From Achromobacter denitrificans NBRC 15125 (GTDB taxonomy: Bacteria > Pseudomonadota > Gammaproteobacteria > Burkholderiales > Burkholderiaceae_B), in assembly GCF_001571365.1 (NCBI RefSeq), contig NZ_BCTQ01000001.1, positions 186,001 to 250,000 on the forward strand: a stretch of 64,000 nt of DNA, in the 5' to 3' direction. The position numbers and the translations under genes were made by a program. A model generated the notes under the pieces. That model did not search any database. It saw only the letters and a program-made list of their open reading frames with translations, and was not told the origin of the DNA. Below are positions 42,731 to 51,353 of this stretch, one piece after another (the first letter of the stretch is position 1; each line of letters opens with the position of its first letter).

Positions 42731-43471
42731 CTAGCTCATGTACACGCCGCCGTTGATCGCGTAGTTCGCGCCCGTGACGAAGGCGGCCTCGTCGGAGGCC
42801 AGCCAGGCGCACAGGCCCGCCAGGTCCTGGGCGGTGCCCAGCCGGCCCACGGGCACGCTTTCGACGATGCGGTCCAGCAGCGCCGGCGGAAACGCCTTCA
42901 CGGTGTCGTCGGCGATGAAGCCCGGCGACACCAGGTTGACGGTCACGCCGCGCGCCGCCACCTCCTGAGCCAGCGAGCGCGTGAAGCCGATGACCGCGCC
43001 CTTGGCCGTGGCGTAGTTGATCTGGCCGATCTGGCCCTTCTCGGCCGCGACGGAACCGATGTTCACGATGCGGCCCCAGCCCCGGTCGGCCATGCTGTCG
43101 ACGACCTGCTTGGTGCTGTTGAACAGCGTGTCCAGATTGCTGCGCAGCACCGCCGACCAGTCCGCGTGGGTCATCTGGCGAAAGCGCATGTCCAGCATCG
43201 AGCCGGCATTGTTGACCAGCACGTCGATCTCGCCGACCTCGCGCCGCACCTTGTCGAAAGCCGCCTCGGTCGAGGCCCAGTCGGTGGCGTCGCCTTCGGA
43301 CGCGATGAAGTCGTAGCCCAGCGACTTCTGTTCCTCCAGCCAATGACGCTTGCGCGAGGAACGCGGCCCGCAGCCCGCCACGACGCGATGCCCCGCGCGG
43401 TGCAGCGCCTGGCAGATCGCGGTGCCGGTATGGCCCATACCGCTGGTGACATAAGCAATGCGCAAAGCCAT
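42731..43471 (-). CDS. Short-chain dehydrogenase/reductase (PhaB-like) with altered nucleotide-binding motif
   Basis: SDR of 246 residues closely resembling acetoacetyl-CoA reductase PhaB in length and layout (RIAYVT, AICQAL, VVAGCGP, YDFIASEGD, MADRGWGRIVNI, QEVAARGVTVN). The catalytic set Ser140, Tyr153 and Lys157 matches PhaB numbering. The usual TGGMGGIG cofactor loop reads TSGMGHTG (9-16): the first Gly is Ser and the next invariant Gly is His. Activity or cofactor preference may therefore differ. AAGGA precedes the ATG, overlapping the end of the CitMHS gene, so it is the second gene of that operon. Confidence 0.9.
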   Translation of the reverse strand: MALRIAYVTSGMGHTGTAICQALHRAGHRVVAGCGPRSSRKRHWLEEQKSLGYDFIASEGDATDWASTEAAFDKVRREVGEIDVLVNNAGSMLDMRFRQMTHADWSAVLRSNLDTLFNSTKQVVDSMADRGWGRIVNIGSVAAEKGQIGQINYATAKGAVIGFTRSLAQEVAARGVTVNLVSPGFIADDTVKAFPPALLDRIVESVPVGRLGTAQDLAGLCAWLASDEAAFVTGANYAINGGVYMS

Positions 43472-43480
43472 GATGCGTCC

Positions 43481-44821
43481 TTAGGAAGATTGACCGACGA
43501 GAGGGAACAGGCCGAACGCCAGCGCGGCGGCCAACATCACCAGGCAGACCATCGTCGCCCACTTCAGCGAGTAGCGCTGGTGGTCGCCGAAGTCCACGCC
43601 GGCCAGACCCACCAGGAGATAGGTGGACGGCACCAGCGGGCTCAGCAAGTGCACCGGCTGGCCCACCAGCGACGCGCGCGCCATCTCGACCGCCGAAATC
43701 CCGTAGCCCTGGGCCGCTTCGCTCAGGATGGGCAGCACGCCGAAGTAGAAGGCGTCGTTGGACATGAAGAAAGTGAACGGCAGGCTGACCAGCGCGGTAA
43801 TGCCGGCCAGATACGGCCCCATCGCGTCGGGAATCACCGCCAGCAGGCTGCGCGACATGGCCTCGACCATGCCCGTGCCCGACAGGATGCCGGTGAAGAT
43901 CCCGGCCGCGAAAATCAGCGATACCACCGACAGCACATTGCCCGCGTGCTGCGCGACGCGACGGCGCTGCTCGGCCAGGTCGGGATAGTTGATGACCAGC
44001 GCGATCGCGAAGGCAATCATGAACAGCACCGGCAAGGGCAGCACGCCCAGCACCAGGCTCACCATCAGCGCCAGCGTCAGGCCCGCGTTCACCCACAGCA
44101 GCTTGGGGCGGCGCAGATCGTGGTCGACCTCGATCTCGGGCAGCGTCTTGGGGCCGTCCTCGTCGTAGCCCGCGTGCAGCGACGCGCCCCCGGGCAGGGA
44201 CAGCACGCCCAGCCGGCGGCGCTCGCGCAGGCCCAGGAAGAACGCCAGGACCAGGATGGCCACGATCGCCACGCCCATCACCGGCACCAGCGGCACGAAG
44301 ATGTCGCCCGCGTCCACGTGCAGGGCGCTGGCGGCGCGCGCCGTCGGCCCGCCCCAGGGCGTGAGGTTCATCACGCCGCTGGCCAGCATCGCCAGACAGG
44401 TCATGGACAAGGCATTCATCTTCAGGCGGCGGTACAGCGGCAGCATCGACGCCACCACGATCATGTAGGTGGTCGAGCCGTCGCCATCCAGCGAAATCAC
44501 CAGCGCCAGCACGGTCGTGCCCACCACGATCTTCAACGGGTCGCCCTTCACCGCGCGCAGGATGCGGCCGACGATGGGGTCGAACAGGCCGGCGTCGATC
44601 ATGACGCCGAAGTACAGGATGGCGAACATCAGCATCACGCCCGTCGGTGCGATCTTGCGGATTCCGTCCAGCATCATCTTGTCGATCCCCGCCCCGAACC
44701 CGCCCAGCAAGGCGAAGATAATGGGGACAAGGATGAGCGCCACCAGGGGCGACAGGCGCTTGGTCATGATCAGCGTCATGAACGTGATCACCATGCCGAA
44801 GCCAAGCAGGGTCAATAGCAT
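43481..44821 (-). CDS. CitMHS-family citrate/carboxylate transporter
   Basis: Secondary transporter of 446 residues with about eleven to twelve membrane segments. CitMHS features include MLLTLLGFGMVITFMTLIMTKRLSPLVALILVPI, ISLDGDGSTTYMIVVASMLPLY, NLTPWGGPTARAASAL and TFFMSNDAFYFGVLPIL. The family takes up metal-citrate complexes or related carboxylates by proton symport. It is followed after 9 bp by the SDR gene. It is divergent from the response regulator/kinase/binding-protein trio at 45069-48290, which probably switches it on. Confidence 0.92.
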   Translation of the reverse strand: MLLTLLGFGMVITFMTLIMTKRLSPLVALILVPIIFALLGGFGAGIDKMMLDGIRKIAPTGVMLMFAILYFGVMIDAGLFDPIVGRILRAVKGDPLKIVVGTTVLALVISLDGDGSTTYMIVVASMLPLYRRLKMNALSMTCLAMLASGVMNLTPWGGPTARAASALHVDAGDIFVPLVPVMGVAIVAILVLAFFLGLRERRRLGVLSLPGGASLHAGYDEDGPKTLPEIEVDHDLRRPKLLWVNAGLTLALMVSLVLGVLPLPVLFMIAFAIALVINYPDLAEQRRRVAQHAGNVLSVVSLIFAAGIFTGILSGTGMVEAMSRSLLAVIPDAMGPYLAGITALVSLPFTFFMSNDAFYFGVLPILSEAAQGYGISAVEMARASLVGQPVHLLSPLVPSTYLLVGLAGVDFGDHQRYSLKWATMVCLVMLAAALAFGLFPLVGQSS

Positions 44822-44925
44822 GAGGGTTATCTCCGACTCGTCGTTGTTATGCGATGCCTCCGGCGGGGGAAGCCGGCCCGCAAGACTAGGAACAAAACCT
44901 GTCTACAACCTGTCGTTTTTCCCAA

Positions 44926-45043
44926 CAGCAAGCGAGCGTAGCGAGCGCGGCGTGGGGGCCCCTTCCGCCGCCGGGCCGCCCCAAGGCGGAAGCGTCCCCT
45001 CGGGGGGCAGCAAGCGAGCGCAGCGAGCGCGGCGTGGGGGCCC
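44926..45043. repeat. Pair of 36-bp direct repeats around a GC-rich spacer
   Basis: Two copies of a 36-bp unit (44926-44961 and 45008-45043), identical except for one T/C difference, each beginning CAGCAAGCGAGCG and ending GGCGTGGGGGCCC. The 46-bp spacer contains CCGCCCCAAGGCGG and CCCCTCGGGGGG, which can pair locally. The unit looks like a dispersed intergenic repeat of the Bordetella/Achromobacter group (from memory, not searched). It lies between the divergent CitMHS and response-regulator genes, so it occupies their regulatory region. Confidence 0.7.
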
Positions 45044-45068
45044 TCCACACCCATGCGACAATTCCCTC

Positions 45069-45764
45069 ATGCGCATATTGGTGATCGAAGACGACGAGGA
45101 CCTGGCCGACGCCATCGTGCGCCGGCTGCGCCGGCTCGGCCATGCCGTGGACCGCCAGGGCGACGGCATGAGCGCCGACGGGGTCCTGCAATACGAGTCC
45201 TTCGATCTCGTCATCCTGGACATCGGCCTGCCCCGAATGTCGGGCTTCGAGATCCTGCACCGCCTGCGCGACCGGGGCAGCAAGACGCCAGTGCTCGCCC
45301 TGACCGCCCGCATCGACATCGAAGACCGCGTCCACGCCCTGGATACCGGCGCCGACGACTATCTCGCCAAGCCGTTCGACTTCCGCGAACTGGAAGCCCG
45401 CTGCCGCGCCCTGCTGCGCCGGCCGATCGCCCAGGCCGCGGGCGTGCTCCGCTTCGGCGACCTGGTCATCGACAGCGCCGCGCGCCAGGTTACGCTGGCG
45501 GGCCAGCGCATCGAGCTTCCCAAGCGCGAATACAGCCTGCTGGAAATTCTGCTGGCCGGCATGAACCGCGCGGTCAGCAAGACGGAAATCGCCAACAAGC
45601 TGTTCGCCTTCGACGACGACGCCGCCCCCAACGCCATCGAGGTCTACATCGCGCGGCTGCGCCGCAAACTGGAAGGCTCGCCCCTGCGCATCGAAACGCA
45701 GCGCGGCACCGGCTATCTGCTCACGGCCGCCGAGGACGCGGCCGACGGCTCCGAATCGCCTTAG
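45069..45764 (+). CDS. OmpR/TctD-type response regulator
   Basis: Two-domain regulator of 231 residues. The receiver (1-115) has acidic Glu7, Asp8 and Asp9, phosphorylation site Asp51 (VILDIGLPRMSGF), Thr79 and Lys101 (AKPFDF). The winged-helix DNA-binding domain (about 125-222) includes LPKREYSLLEILLAG, AIEVYIARLRRKLEG and QRGTGYLL. No strong Shine-Dalgarno is visible before the ATG. The kinase gene starts 2 bp after the stop. The gene is divergent from CitMHS and its architecture resembles TctD, so control of that transporter is likely. Confidence 0.93.
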   Translation: MRILVIEDDEDLADAIVRRLRRLGHAVDRQGDGMSADGVLQYESFDLVILDIGLPRMSGFEILHRLRDRGSKTPVLALTARIDIEDRVHALDTGADDYLAKPFDFRELEARCRALLRRPIAQAAGVLRFGDLVIDSAARQVTLAGQRIELPKREYSLLEILLAGMNRAVSKTEIANKLFAFDDDAAPNAIEVYIARLRRKLEGSPLRIETQRGTGYLLTAAEDAADGSESP

Positions 45765-45766
45765 CC

Positions 45767-47170
45767 GTGCAGCACGGCCGCATTTCCGTCCGCCGCCGGC
45801 TGCTGGCCACCCTGCTGGCGCTGTTCGCCGCCGCCCTGGCGGCGCTCTACCTGCTGGTGCGCGGCTATGCCCACCAGACCGCCGACACCACCTACGACCA
45901 ATTGCTGCGGGCCTCGGTCCTGTCCATCGCGGACAGCCTGCAGCTGGTGCAGGGCGAATGGCGCATGGACATGCCCTACGCCTCGCTCGCGCTGCTGGAA
46001 CAGGCCCCCCGCGACCGCGTCTTCTACCGCGTCGTCGCCACGGGCGGCGAGCTGGTTTCGGGCTATGCGGACCTGCCTTCGCCGCCGGCGCGCGGCGACG
46101 CCGGCCCGGCGGATACGCCGCGCCTCTACGACGCCCGCTACCAGGACGAACCCGTGCGCGTCGCCTGGATGGAGCGCAAGATCGCCGGCCCGCGCGACGC
46201 CGAAACCGCCGTCATCCAGGTGGCCCAGACCCGCGAGGCCCGCAACGCGCTGGCGGCCGGCATCCTCTGGCAAGGCACGCTCGCCCTGATCGGCTTCGCC
46301 GCCGCGGCGCTGGCGCTGGCCTACTGGGGCCTGCAGCGCTCGCTCTCGCCCATCCAGCGCATCGAACGCGAGCTGGCCGCCCGCAACGCTTCGGACCTGC
46401 ACCCCATCGCCGCGCCCGTGCCGGAAGAACTGGATACGCTGGTGCATGCGCTGGACGGCTTCATGGCCCGCCTGTCGGAGAACCTGGACACGCTGCGGCT
46501 CTTCATCGCCGAGGCCGCGCACCAACTGCGCACGCCGCTGGCCGCCCTGCACGCGCAAATGGAAGTGGCGCTGGACGAGGAAGACCCGGCCGAGCAACGC
46601 CGCAGCCTGCTGGCGGTACTGCGCAACGCCGAGAAACTCTCGCGCCTGGTCAACCAGCTGCTCAGCGACGCCAGCGTCATCCACCGCAGCAACGTCCGGC
46701 AGTTCCAGCCCGTCGACCTGGCGGAACTGCTAAGCCAGGCGCTCTACGACACCGTGCCGCAGGCCGATCCCCAGCCCGACGTGCGCCTCAGCCTGCCCGC
46801 CGCCGCGAATCCGCCGCGCATCATGGGCGACAGCCTGATGCTGCGCGAGGCCTTCAAGAATCTCATCGACAACGCGCTGCGCCACGGCGCCACCGAAGAC
46901 GGCCACATCGACGTCCGGCTGGAAGCCGATGGCGCGGACTGGCGCGTCATCGTGTCCGACCAGGGCCCCGGCATTGCCCCCGCCCTGGCCAACACCGCGT
47001 TCGAGCGCTTTGCCCGCGGCCCCAATCCGCGTTCGCCCGGCGCGGGCCTCGGACTGTCCATCATCAAGCGCGTCGTCGATATCCATCAGGGCAGGCTGGT
47101 CCTGAGCAACCGCGTGGGCGGCGGCCTGGAGGCCGCGATCACGCTGCCGGGGATGCCGCAGGATGCGTAA
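45767..47170 (+). CDS. TctE-type sensor histidine kinase
   Basis: Membrane kinase of 467 residues beginning at GTG 45767, directly after the regulator stop; no good Shine-Dalgarno is seen, so translation is probably coupled. TM1 is about 12-31. A periplasmic sensor of about 130 residues of the TctE N-terminal type follows, then TM2 at about 165-187 and a HAMP-like linker. The H-box is AEAAHQLRTPLAAL with His252; the N-box is FKNLIDNALRHG; the G-boxes are DQGPGI and GAGLGLSIIK. The kinase probably works with the periplasmic binding protein encoded next, whose start overlaps its last codons. Confidence 0.93.
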   Translation: MQHGRISVRRRLLATLLALFAAALAALYLLVRGYAHQTADTTYDQLLRASVLSIADSLQLVQGEWRMDMPYASLALLEQAPRDRVFYRVVATGGELVSGYADLPSPPARGDAGPADTPRLYDARYQDEPVRVAWMERKIAGPRDAETAVIQVAQTREARNALAAGILWQGTLALIGFAAAALALAYWGLQRSLSPIQRIERELAARNASDLHPIAAPVPEELDTLVHALDGFMARLSENLDTLRLFIAEAAHQLRTPLAALHAQMEVALDEEDPAEQRRSLLAVLRNAEKLSRLVNQLLSDASVIHRSNVRQFQPVDLAELLSQALYDTVPQADPQPDVRLSLPAAANPPRIMGDSLMLREAFKNLIDNALRHGATEDGHIDVRLEADGADWRVIVSDQGPGIAPALANTAFERFARGPNPRSPGAGLGLSIIKRVVDIHQGRLVLSNRVGGGLEAAITLPGMPQDA

Positions 47171-48290
47171 GACTCTCGCGGCCCTGCGCCGCCTCGCCGC
47201 CGCGGCCGCCCTGCTGCTGCCCATCGCGCTCCAGGCCGCCGAGACCAGCGGCGGTGGACTCACGCTGGGGCCGGCGGACGGCAACAACGTGCTGGTCGTG
47301 CACGCCTCCAACAGCGTGCAGGTATTCCGCGGCGTGCTGGAGGACTTCAGCAGGCTGAATCCCGCCATCCGCCTGGAATACACCGAGCTGTCGACGCAGG
47401 ACCTGTATGCGCAGACCGTGGCGCGCGCGTGGCAATCGCCCGCCGCCAGGATCGGCCCGGACATCGTCATCAGCAGCGCCATGGACCTGCAGACCAAGCT
47501 GGTCAACGACGGCTACGCGCAGGCCCACGTCTCGCCCGAGACCCGCGCCCTGCCCGGCTGGGCGAACTGGCGCGACGAGGTCTTCAGTATCGGCACCGAC
47601 CCCATCGTCATGGTCTACAACACCGACAGGCTCGACGCCGCGCGGGCGCCCCGCACCCGGCGCGAACTGCTGTCCCTGCTGCAGGCGCCCGACCAGCCGC
47701 TGGCCGGGGGCATCTCCACCTACGACGTGGAAGGCAGCGGCATCGGCTACCTGGCCGCCACCCAGGACACCCGCCTGGACAGCATGGCGGGCGCGCTGCT
47801 GGCGGCCCTGGGCCGCAATGGCGTCACGGTCCACGAATCGACCGAACACGCGCTGGACCGCCTCGAACGCGGCGAGATCACGCTGGCCTACAACCTGCTG
47901 GAATCCTATACGCGGCATCGCATCGACCGGGGCGCCCCGCTGGCCATCGTGTACCCCCAGGACTACACGCTGATGCTGTCGCGTTCCGCCATCATCCCGA
48001 AGCAGGCGCCGCGCGCGGACCTGGGCCGGCTGTTCCTCGACTACCTGCTATCGCCCCGGGGACAGGAAATGGTGGCCCAGCAGTCGGGCATGCGGCCGGT
48101 GAGCGCCTCCGTCATCGCCGCCGCCGGCGTGCGGCCGATGGGGCTGGGGGTGGGCCTGCTGGTGTACCTGGATCCCCTGAAGAAAAAGCACTTCCTCGAC
48201 CTGTGGAAGGCGGCCATCCAGCCGGCGGCCGCCGGCCCGGGCGCGCCTCCCGCCGCGGGCGGCCCCGGCCCTGGCGGCCCGATTGATTGA
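47163..48290 (+). CDS. Periplasmic extracellular solute-binding protein (family 1 / iron-type fold)
   Basis: Binding protein of 375 residues. The signal peptide MRKTLAALRRLAAAAALLLPIALQAAE is followed by NVLVVHASNSVQVFRGVLEDFSRLNPAIRLEY, GPDIVISSAMDLQTKLVND and DPIVMVYNTDRLDA. The fold resembles Fe3+/thiamine-type ABC receptors, but no permease or ATPase is nearby. The C-terminus is a Pro/Gly/Ala-rich tail. Its 8-bp overlap with the kinase gene and lack of transporter partners suggest a ligand-loaded co-sensor for the TctE-like kinase; a receptor for a distant transporter is the alternative. Confidence 0.88.
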   Translation: MRKTLAALRRLAAAAALLLPIALQAAETSGGGLTLGPADGNNVLVVHASNSVQVFRGVLEDFSRLNPAIRLEYTELSTQDLYAQTVARAWQSPAARIGPDIVISSAMDLQTKLVNDGYAQAHVSPETRALPGWANWRDEVFSIGTDPIVMVYNTDRLDAARAPRTRRELLSLLQAPDQPLAGGISTYDVEGSGIGYLAATQDTRLDSMAGALLAALGRNGVTVHESTEHALDRLERGEITLAYNLLESYTRHRIDRGAPLAIVYPQDYTLMLSRSAIIPKQAPRADLGRLFLDYLLSPRGQEMVAQQSGMRPVSASVIAAAGVRPMGLGVGLLVYLDPLKKKHFLDLWKAAIQPAAAGPGAPPAAGGPGPGGPID

Positions 48291-48525
48291 AACGCTCCGG
48301 TACGGGCGCACCAGATCGATGATTTTCTTCCGGAACGCGGATTTGCGAGGATAATTTCCGTTGGGATCCCCGGCGGCCGACAGCCATTCGCGATCGACCG
48401 CCCTGCCCCGCCCGCGCGTGCGCACCATCGCCGCGCGCCGCTCCCCCCGACGAGGCCGGAGCCGTCCATAACAATCTGTGATGCCCGGCGGCGATAGCTG
48501 CCTGAACCAGAGCCGGAGGCACCAA

Positions 48526-49611
48526 ATGGCCGAACACCCGATTGCGGTCCGGCGGGCCGTGGAAGCCGTCAGCCATCTTGTCGATCCCGCCCCCCCGTGG
48601 CTGGACATCCTGCGCACCGCGCGGGACATGGTGGGCGCCGATAGCGGCACGCTCATCGTCTTCGATGCCCGGCACAACCTCCTGAACCTCGCCTCCATCG
48701 GCTTCTCCGAGGCCTGCGCGGCGGACTACCAGAACCACTACTACCGCTGCGACATCCTCGAACGCGACTCCCGGCTGTCGCCCAGCGGGACCTGGCTCGA
48801 CACCGCCCGGATGTACCCGCGCGGCCAGCTCCAGCGCTCCGAGTTCTACACCGACTTCATGGTCAAGCACCGCATGGCGCAGATCCTGTCCCTGGTGGTC
48901 GAATCGAACGCCGTGGTGCACGCGGCCATCGGCTTCCAGCGCTCGACCGAGGACGGCGGCGCCAGCGACCGCCTCCAGACGGGCGCTTTCGGCCAATACT
49001 TCCGCACGCTGCGCAGCCAGCTGGCGCAGCGCGAAAAAGCGCTCGCGATCGGATGGCGCTCCATCGAAAGCGCGTTCACCGACGTGGGCGAAGCCGTCCT
49101 GCTGATCAGCAAGGACGCCATGGTCGACAAGATGTCCACGCTGGCCATGCGCTACCTGGACGACGGGCATGGATGGCACGTGCGCGCCGGCAGGCTGCGC
49201 CACGCCAACGGCAAGATACAGGCGCTGTTCGACACCCATTGCCAGGCCGTGGCGCGCGACGGAAAAGCGCGTTCCCTGGCGGCCGCCTCCGGCTGGGGGG
49301 AATTGTTCTGGATCGACATCAGCGCGGCGCCCGAAGCGCTCAACCTGATCGGCGGCGCGATGCTGCTCGTGCGCATGCGGCGCAAGAGCGCGTTCGCGCC
49401 GCCCGACATCGACCGGCTGGAATCCGTGTTCGCCATCACGCACGCCGAAGCGGCCGTGCTGGCCGGGCTGGCCACCGGCCACAGCGTGGAGGAAGTCGCC
49501 ACGCTGCGCAACGCCTCGGTGCTGACGGTGCGCAAGCAGGTCGCCTCCCTGCTCAACAAGATGGAATGCAGCCGCCAATCCGAGCTGGTCAGATTGGCCT
49601 CTTTGCTGTAG
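48526..49611 (+). CDS. LuxR-type helix-turn-helix regulator with unrecognised sensor region
   Basis: Protein of 361 residues. The last 60 residues are a LuxR-type helix-turn-helix (ITHAEAAVLAGLATGHSVEEVATLRNASVLTVRKQVASLLNKMECSRQSELVRLASLL). The N-terminal 290 residues may include a GAF-like fold (MVGADSGTLIVFDARHNLLNLASIG) and a PAS-like central part, but neither match is strong. No receiver domain is present. I chose ATG at 48526, preceded by GGAGG at 7 bp. No obvious target lies beside it other than the small DUF4148 gene. The 235-bp interval upstream holds no gene. Confidence 0.88.
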   Translation: MAEHPIAVRRAVEAVSHLVDPAPPWLDILRTARDMVGADSGTLIVFDARHNLLNLASIGFSEACAADYQNHYYRCDILERDSRLSPSGTWLDTARMYPRGQLQRSEFYTDFMVKHRMAQILSLVVESNAVVHAAIGFQRSTEDGGASDRLQTGAFGQYFRTLRSQLAQREKALAIGWRSIESAFTDVGEAVLLISKDAMVDKMSTLAMRYLDDGHGWHVRAGRLRHANGKIQALFDTHCQAVARDGKARSLAAASGWGELFWIDISAAPEALNLIGGAMLLVRMRRKSAFAPPDIDRLESVFAITHAEAAVLAGLATGHSVEEVATLRNASVLTVRKQVASLLNKMECSRQSELVRLASLL

Positions 49612-49832
49612 CCGGCCCCGGCTTCGCCCCGGCGGGCGCCATCCGCCCGCGGCGGCATACTCCATTTTGGGTATGCGGCGCCCCCCGTACACGACCTACG
49701 ATGGCTCCGAAGGCATGAAGCCAGGGAGGACATGCCGGTCGCGCAGCTGTCCTTGCCCAAGACTGCCTTGCCGTGAGCCCAAGGACACCGGGTCCCAATG
49801 CTGCGTTCTCTCTTGCCATCGAGGAGCACTTC

Positions 49833-50123
49833 ATGAAGACCGCCCTATTTCTCCGCGCCGCCGTTCCGGTCGCCCTGGCGACTGCCGCGTTGCTCTCGGG
49901 CCCGGCAGGCGCGCAAACGGCCTCCACCTCGTCCGACACCAGCGCAACGGTCACCCGCGAAGACGTGATGCGCGACCTGGCCGCATGGAAGCAGGCCGGC
50001 TTGGAAAACAACTGGAACAGCGAAAACACGCCGGACATCAACAGCCCGGAGTACGTCGCCAGCTACAAGAAGTACGTGGATACGGTCAAGCCCGCCTCGG
50101 CGCCGCCGGTCCGGACCCAGTGA
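49833..50123 (+). CDS. DUF4148 small secreted protein
   Basis: Protein of 96 residues. The signal peptide MKTALFLRAAVPVALATAALLSGPAGAQ (cleavage near GAQTA) is followed by the DUF4148 pattern VTREDVMRDLAAWKQAGLENNW and SPEYVASYKKYVDTVKPA. These small periplasmic proteins abound in Burkholderiales and have no known function. GAGGAG precedes the ATG; the longer reading from 49773 adds no signal character. The 221-bp upstream interval holds a GC-rich inverted repeat after the LuxR stop but no further gene. Confidence 0.82.
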   Translation: MKTALFLRAAVPVALATAALLSGPAGAQTASTSSDTSATVTREDVMRDLAAWKQAGLENNWNSENTPDINSPEYVASYKKYVDTVKPASAPPVRTQ

Positions 50124-50204
50124 GCCGGCCCAGCGCCGGACACCCCGCGACGATCCGCGGCACGCGGGAACGGGCGCAGGCCCGTTCCCGCGCCGCGCGG
50201 CGCG

Positions 50205-51173
50205 TCAGATCCGCCTGCCGTCCCGCGAGGATGTCCCCGCGCGCTCGCTGCCCGGCGATCGGCCGTACTGCGCGCGGTAGGCCCGATTGAACGTCGAGAC
50301 TTCCTCGAAGCCCCAGCTGGCGGCGATGTCCGCGATGGACCGGCCGGACTGCGTTTCGATCGCCAGCCGGCATTGTTCCAGCCGGCACTGGCGCACGTGG
50401 GCGCTGAAACTCAGGCCGTGTTCGGCCATGACCTTGAACAGATAGCTGCGCGAAATGCCGAGTTCTTCGCTGGCCGAGGCCGGCGTCAGGGCCCGGTCGG
50501 CGAGGCGGCGCTGCACCAGCGCCAGGATGCGCTCCAGCACTTCGTATCTCACCCGTTCGGCGATCTGCGCGCCCGCGTCTTCCAGCTGGGTGCGCGACAG
50601 CAACTCGCCGCAATGCTTGATCATCAGCGCCTGCACCTGCTGCAGCTCGTTCGCCGGCAATTCGCTGACCAGGCGCATGTAGCTCGCCAGCACGCGCCCC
50701 GCGCCCGAGCTGCCGTCCACCACGGGCAGGGCCAGGCGTCCGCTGCGGCCCAGTTGCGGGCGCAGCAGGCCTTCGGGGATCTCGATGCAGAACATGCGGA
50801 AATCCGTGCGGAAATCCACTTCCCAGGGCGATGCGCAATCGACGACGTAGACATCGCCCGCCCGCGCGCGCTGGGTGCTGCCGCCTTGCGACACCACGGC
50901 CTCGCCTGCACACAGCAGGTTGGCGAAAAAAGGAGAATGCGCGCGGGCCGCCAGCCCGGTCGGCGATAGGCGGACCACATGCGACTGCGCCGTGATGGTG
51001 GATCCGTGCAGGTCGGGCAGCAGCAGTCCGTCGATCTGGCCGCGGAAGCTGGGGGCCGCGCTGCGTTCCGGTTCGAGCGGCACGTAGGCGTCGCAGATCG
51101 CGTCGCGCCAGTATGCGAACTGGTCCTGCGGCGCGATGACATCGGTGGTGTGGCGATAGGCCTGGGCGCTCAT
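50205..51173 (-). CDS. AraC/FeaR-type transcriptional regulator
   Basis: Regulator of about 322 residues. The N-terminal AraC-binding-like domain begins QFAYWRDAICDAYVPLE, continues through DVYVVDCASPWEVDF, and resembles FeaR/NphR-type activators. The C-terminal AraC helix-turn-helix pair reads LTPASASEELGISRSYLFKVMAEHGLSFSAHV and RSIADIAASWGFEEVSTFNRAYRAQYG. I prefer MSAQAYRHTT at 51173; MAAPSTRSP at 51209 is possible, and both have weak ribosome sites. It is divergent from the dioxygenase/ligase/transporter operon and most likely activates it in response to the imported compound. Confidence 0.9.
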   Translation of the reverse strand: MSAQAYRHTTDVIAPQDQFAYWRDAICDAYVPLEPERSAAPSFRGQIDGLLLPDLHGSTITAQSHVVRLSPTGLAARAHSPFFANLLCAGEAVVSQGGSTQRARAGDVYVVDCASPWEVDFRTDFRMFCIEIPEGLLRPQLGRSGRLALPVVDGSSGAGRVLASYMRLVSELPANELQQVQALMIKHCGELLSRTQLEDAGAQIAERVRYEVLERILALVQRRLADRALTPASASEELGISRSYLFKVMAEHGLSFSAHVRQCRLEQCRLAIETQSGRSIADIAASWGFEEVSTFNRAYRAQYGRSPGSERAGTSSRDGRRI

Positions 51174-51353
51174 CCTGGATACCGGGGATCGTGTCGATGG
51201 GGCCGCCATCCTGGCGCGGATGGACGCTTTGCGCCATTGCCGTGGACGCTTAGCGCTGGCAAGGCAAGGACTACCGGCCGATTATACGCACAGACCTATA
51301 TCGCCGGACGCTAGAGCCAGGCGCCGCCGGCCGGAACAGCCAGGAGACAAACG

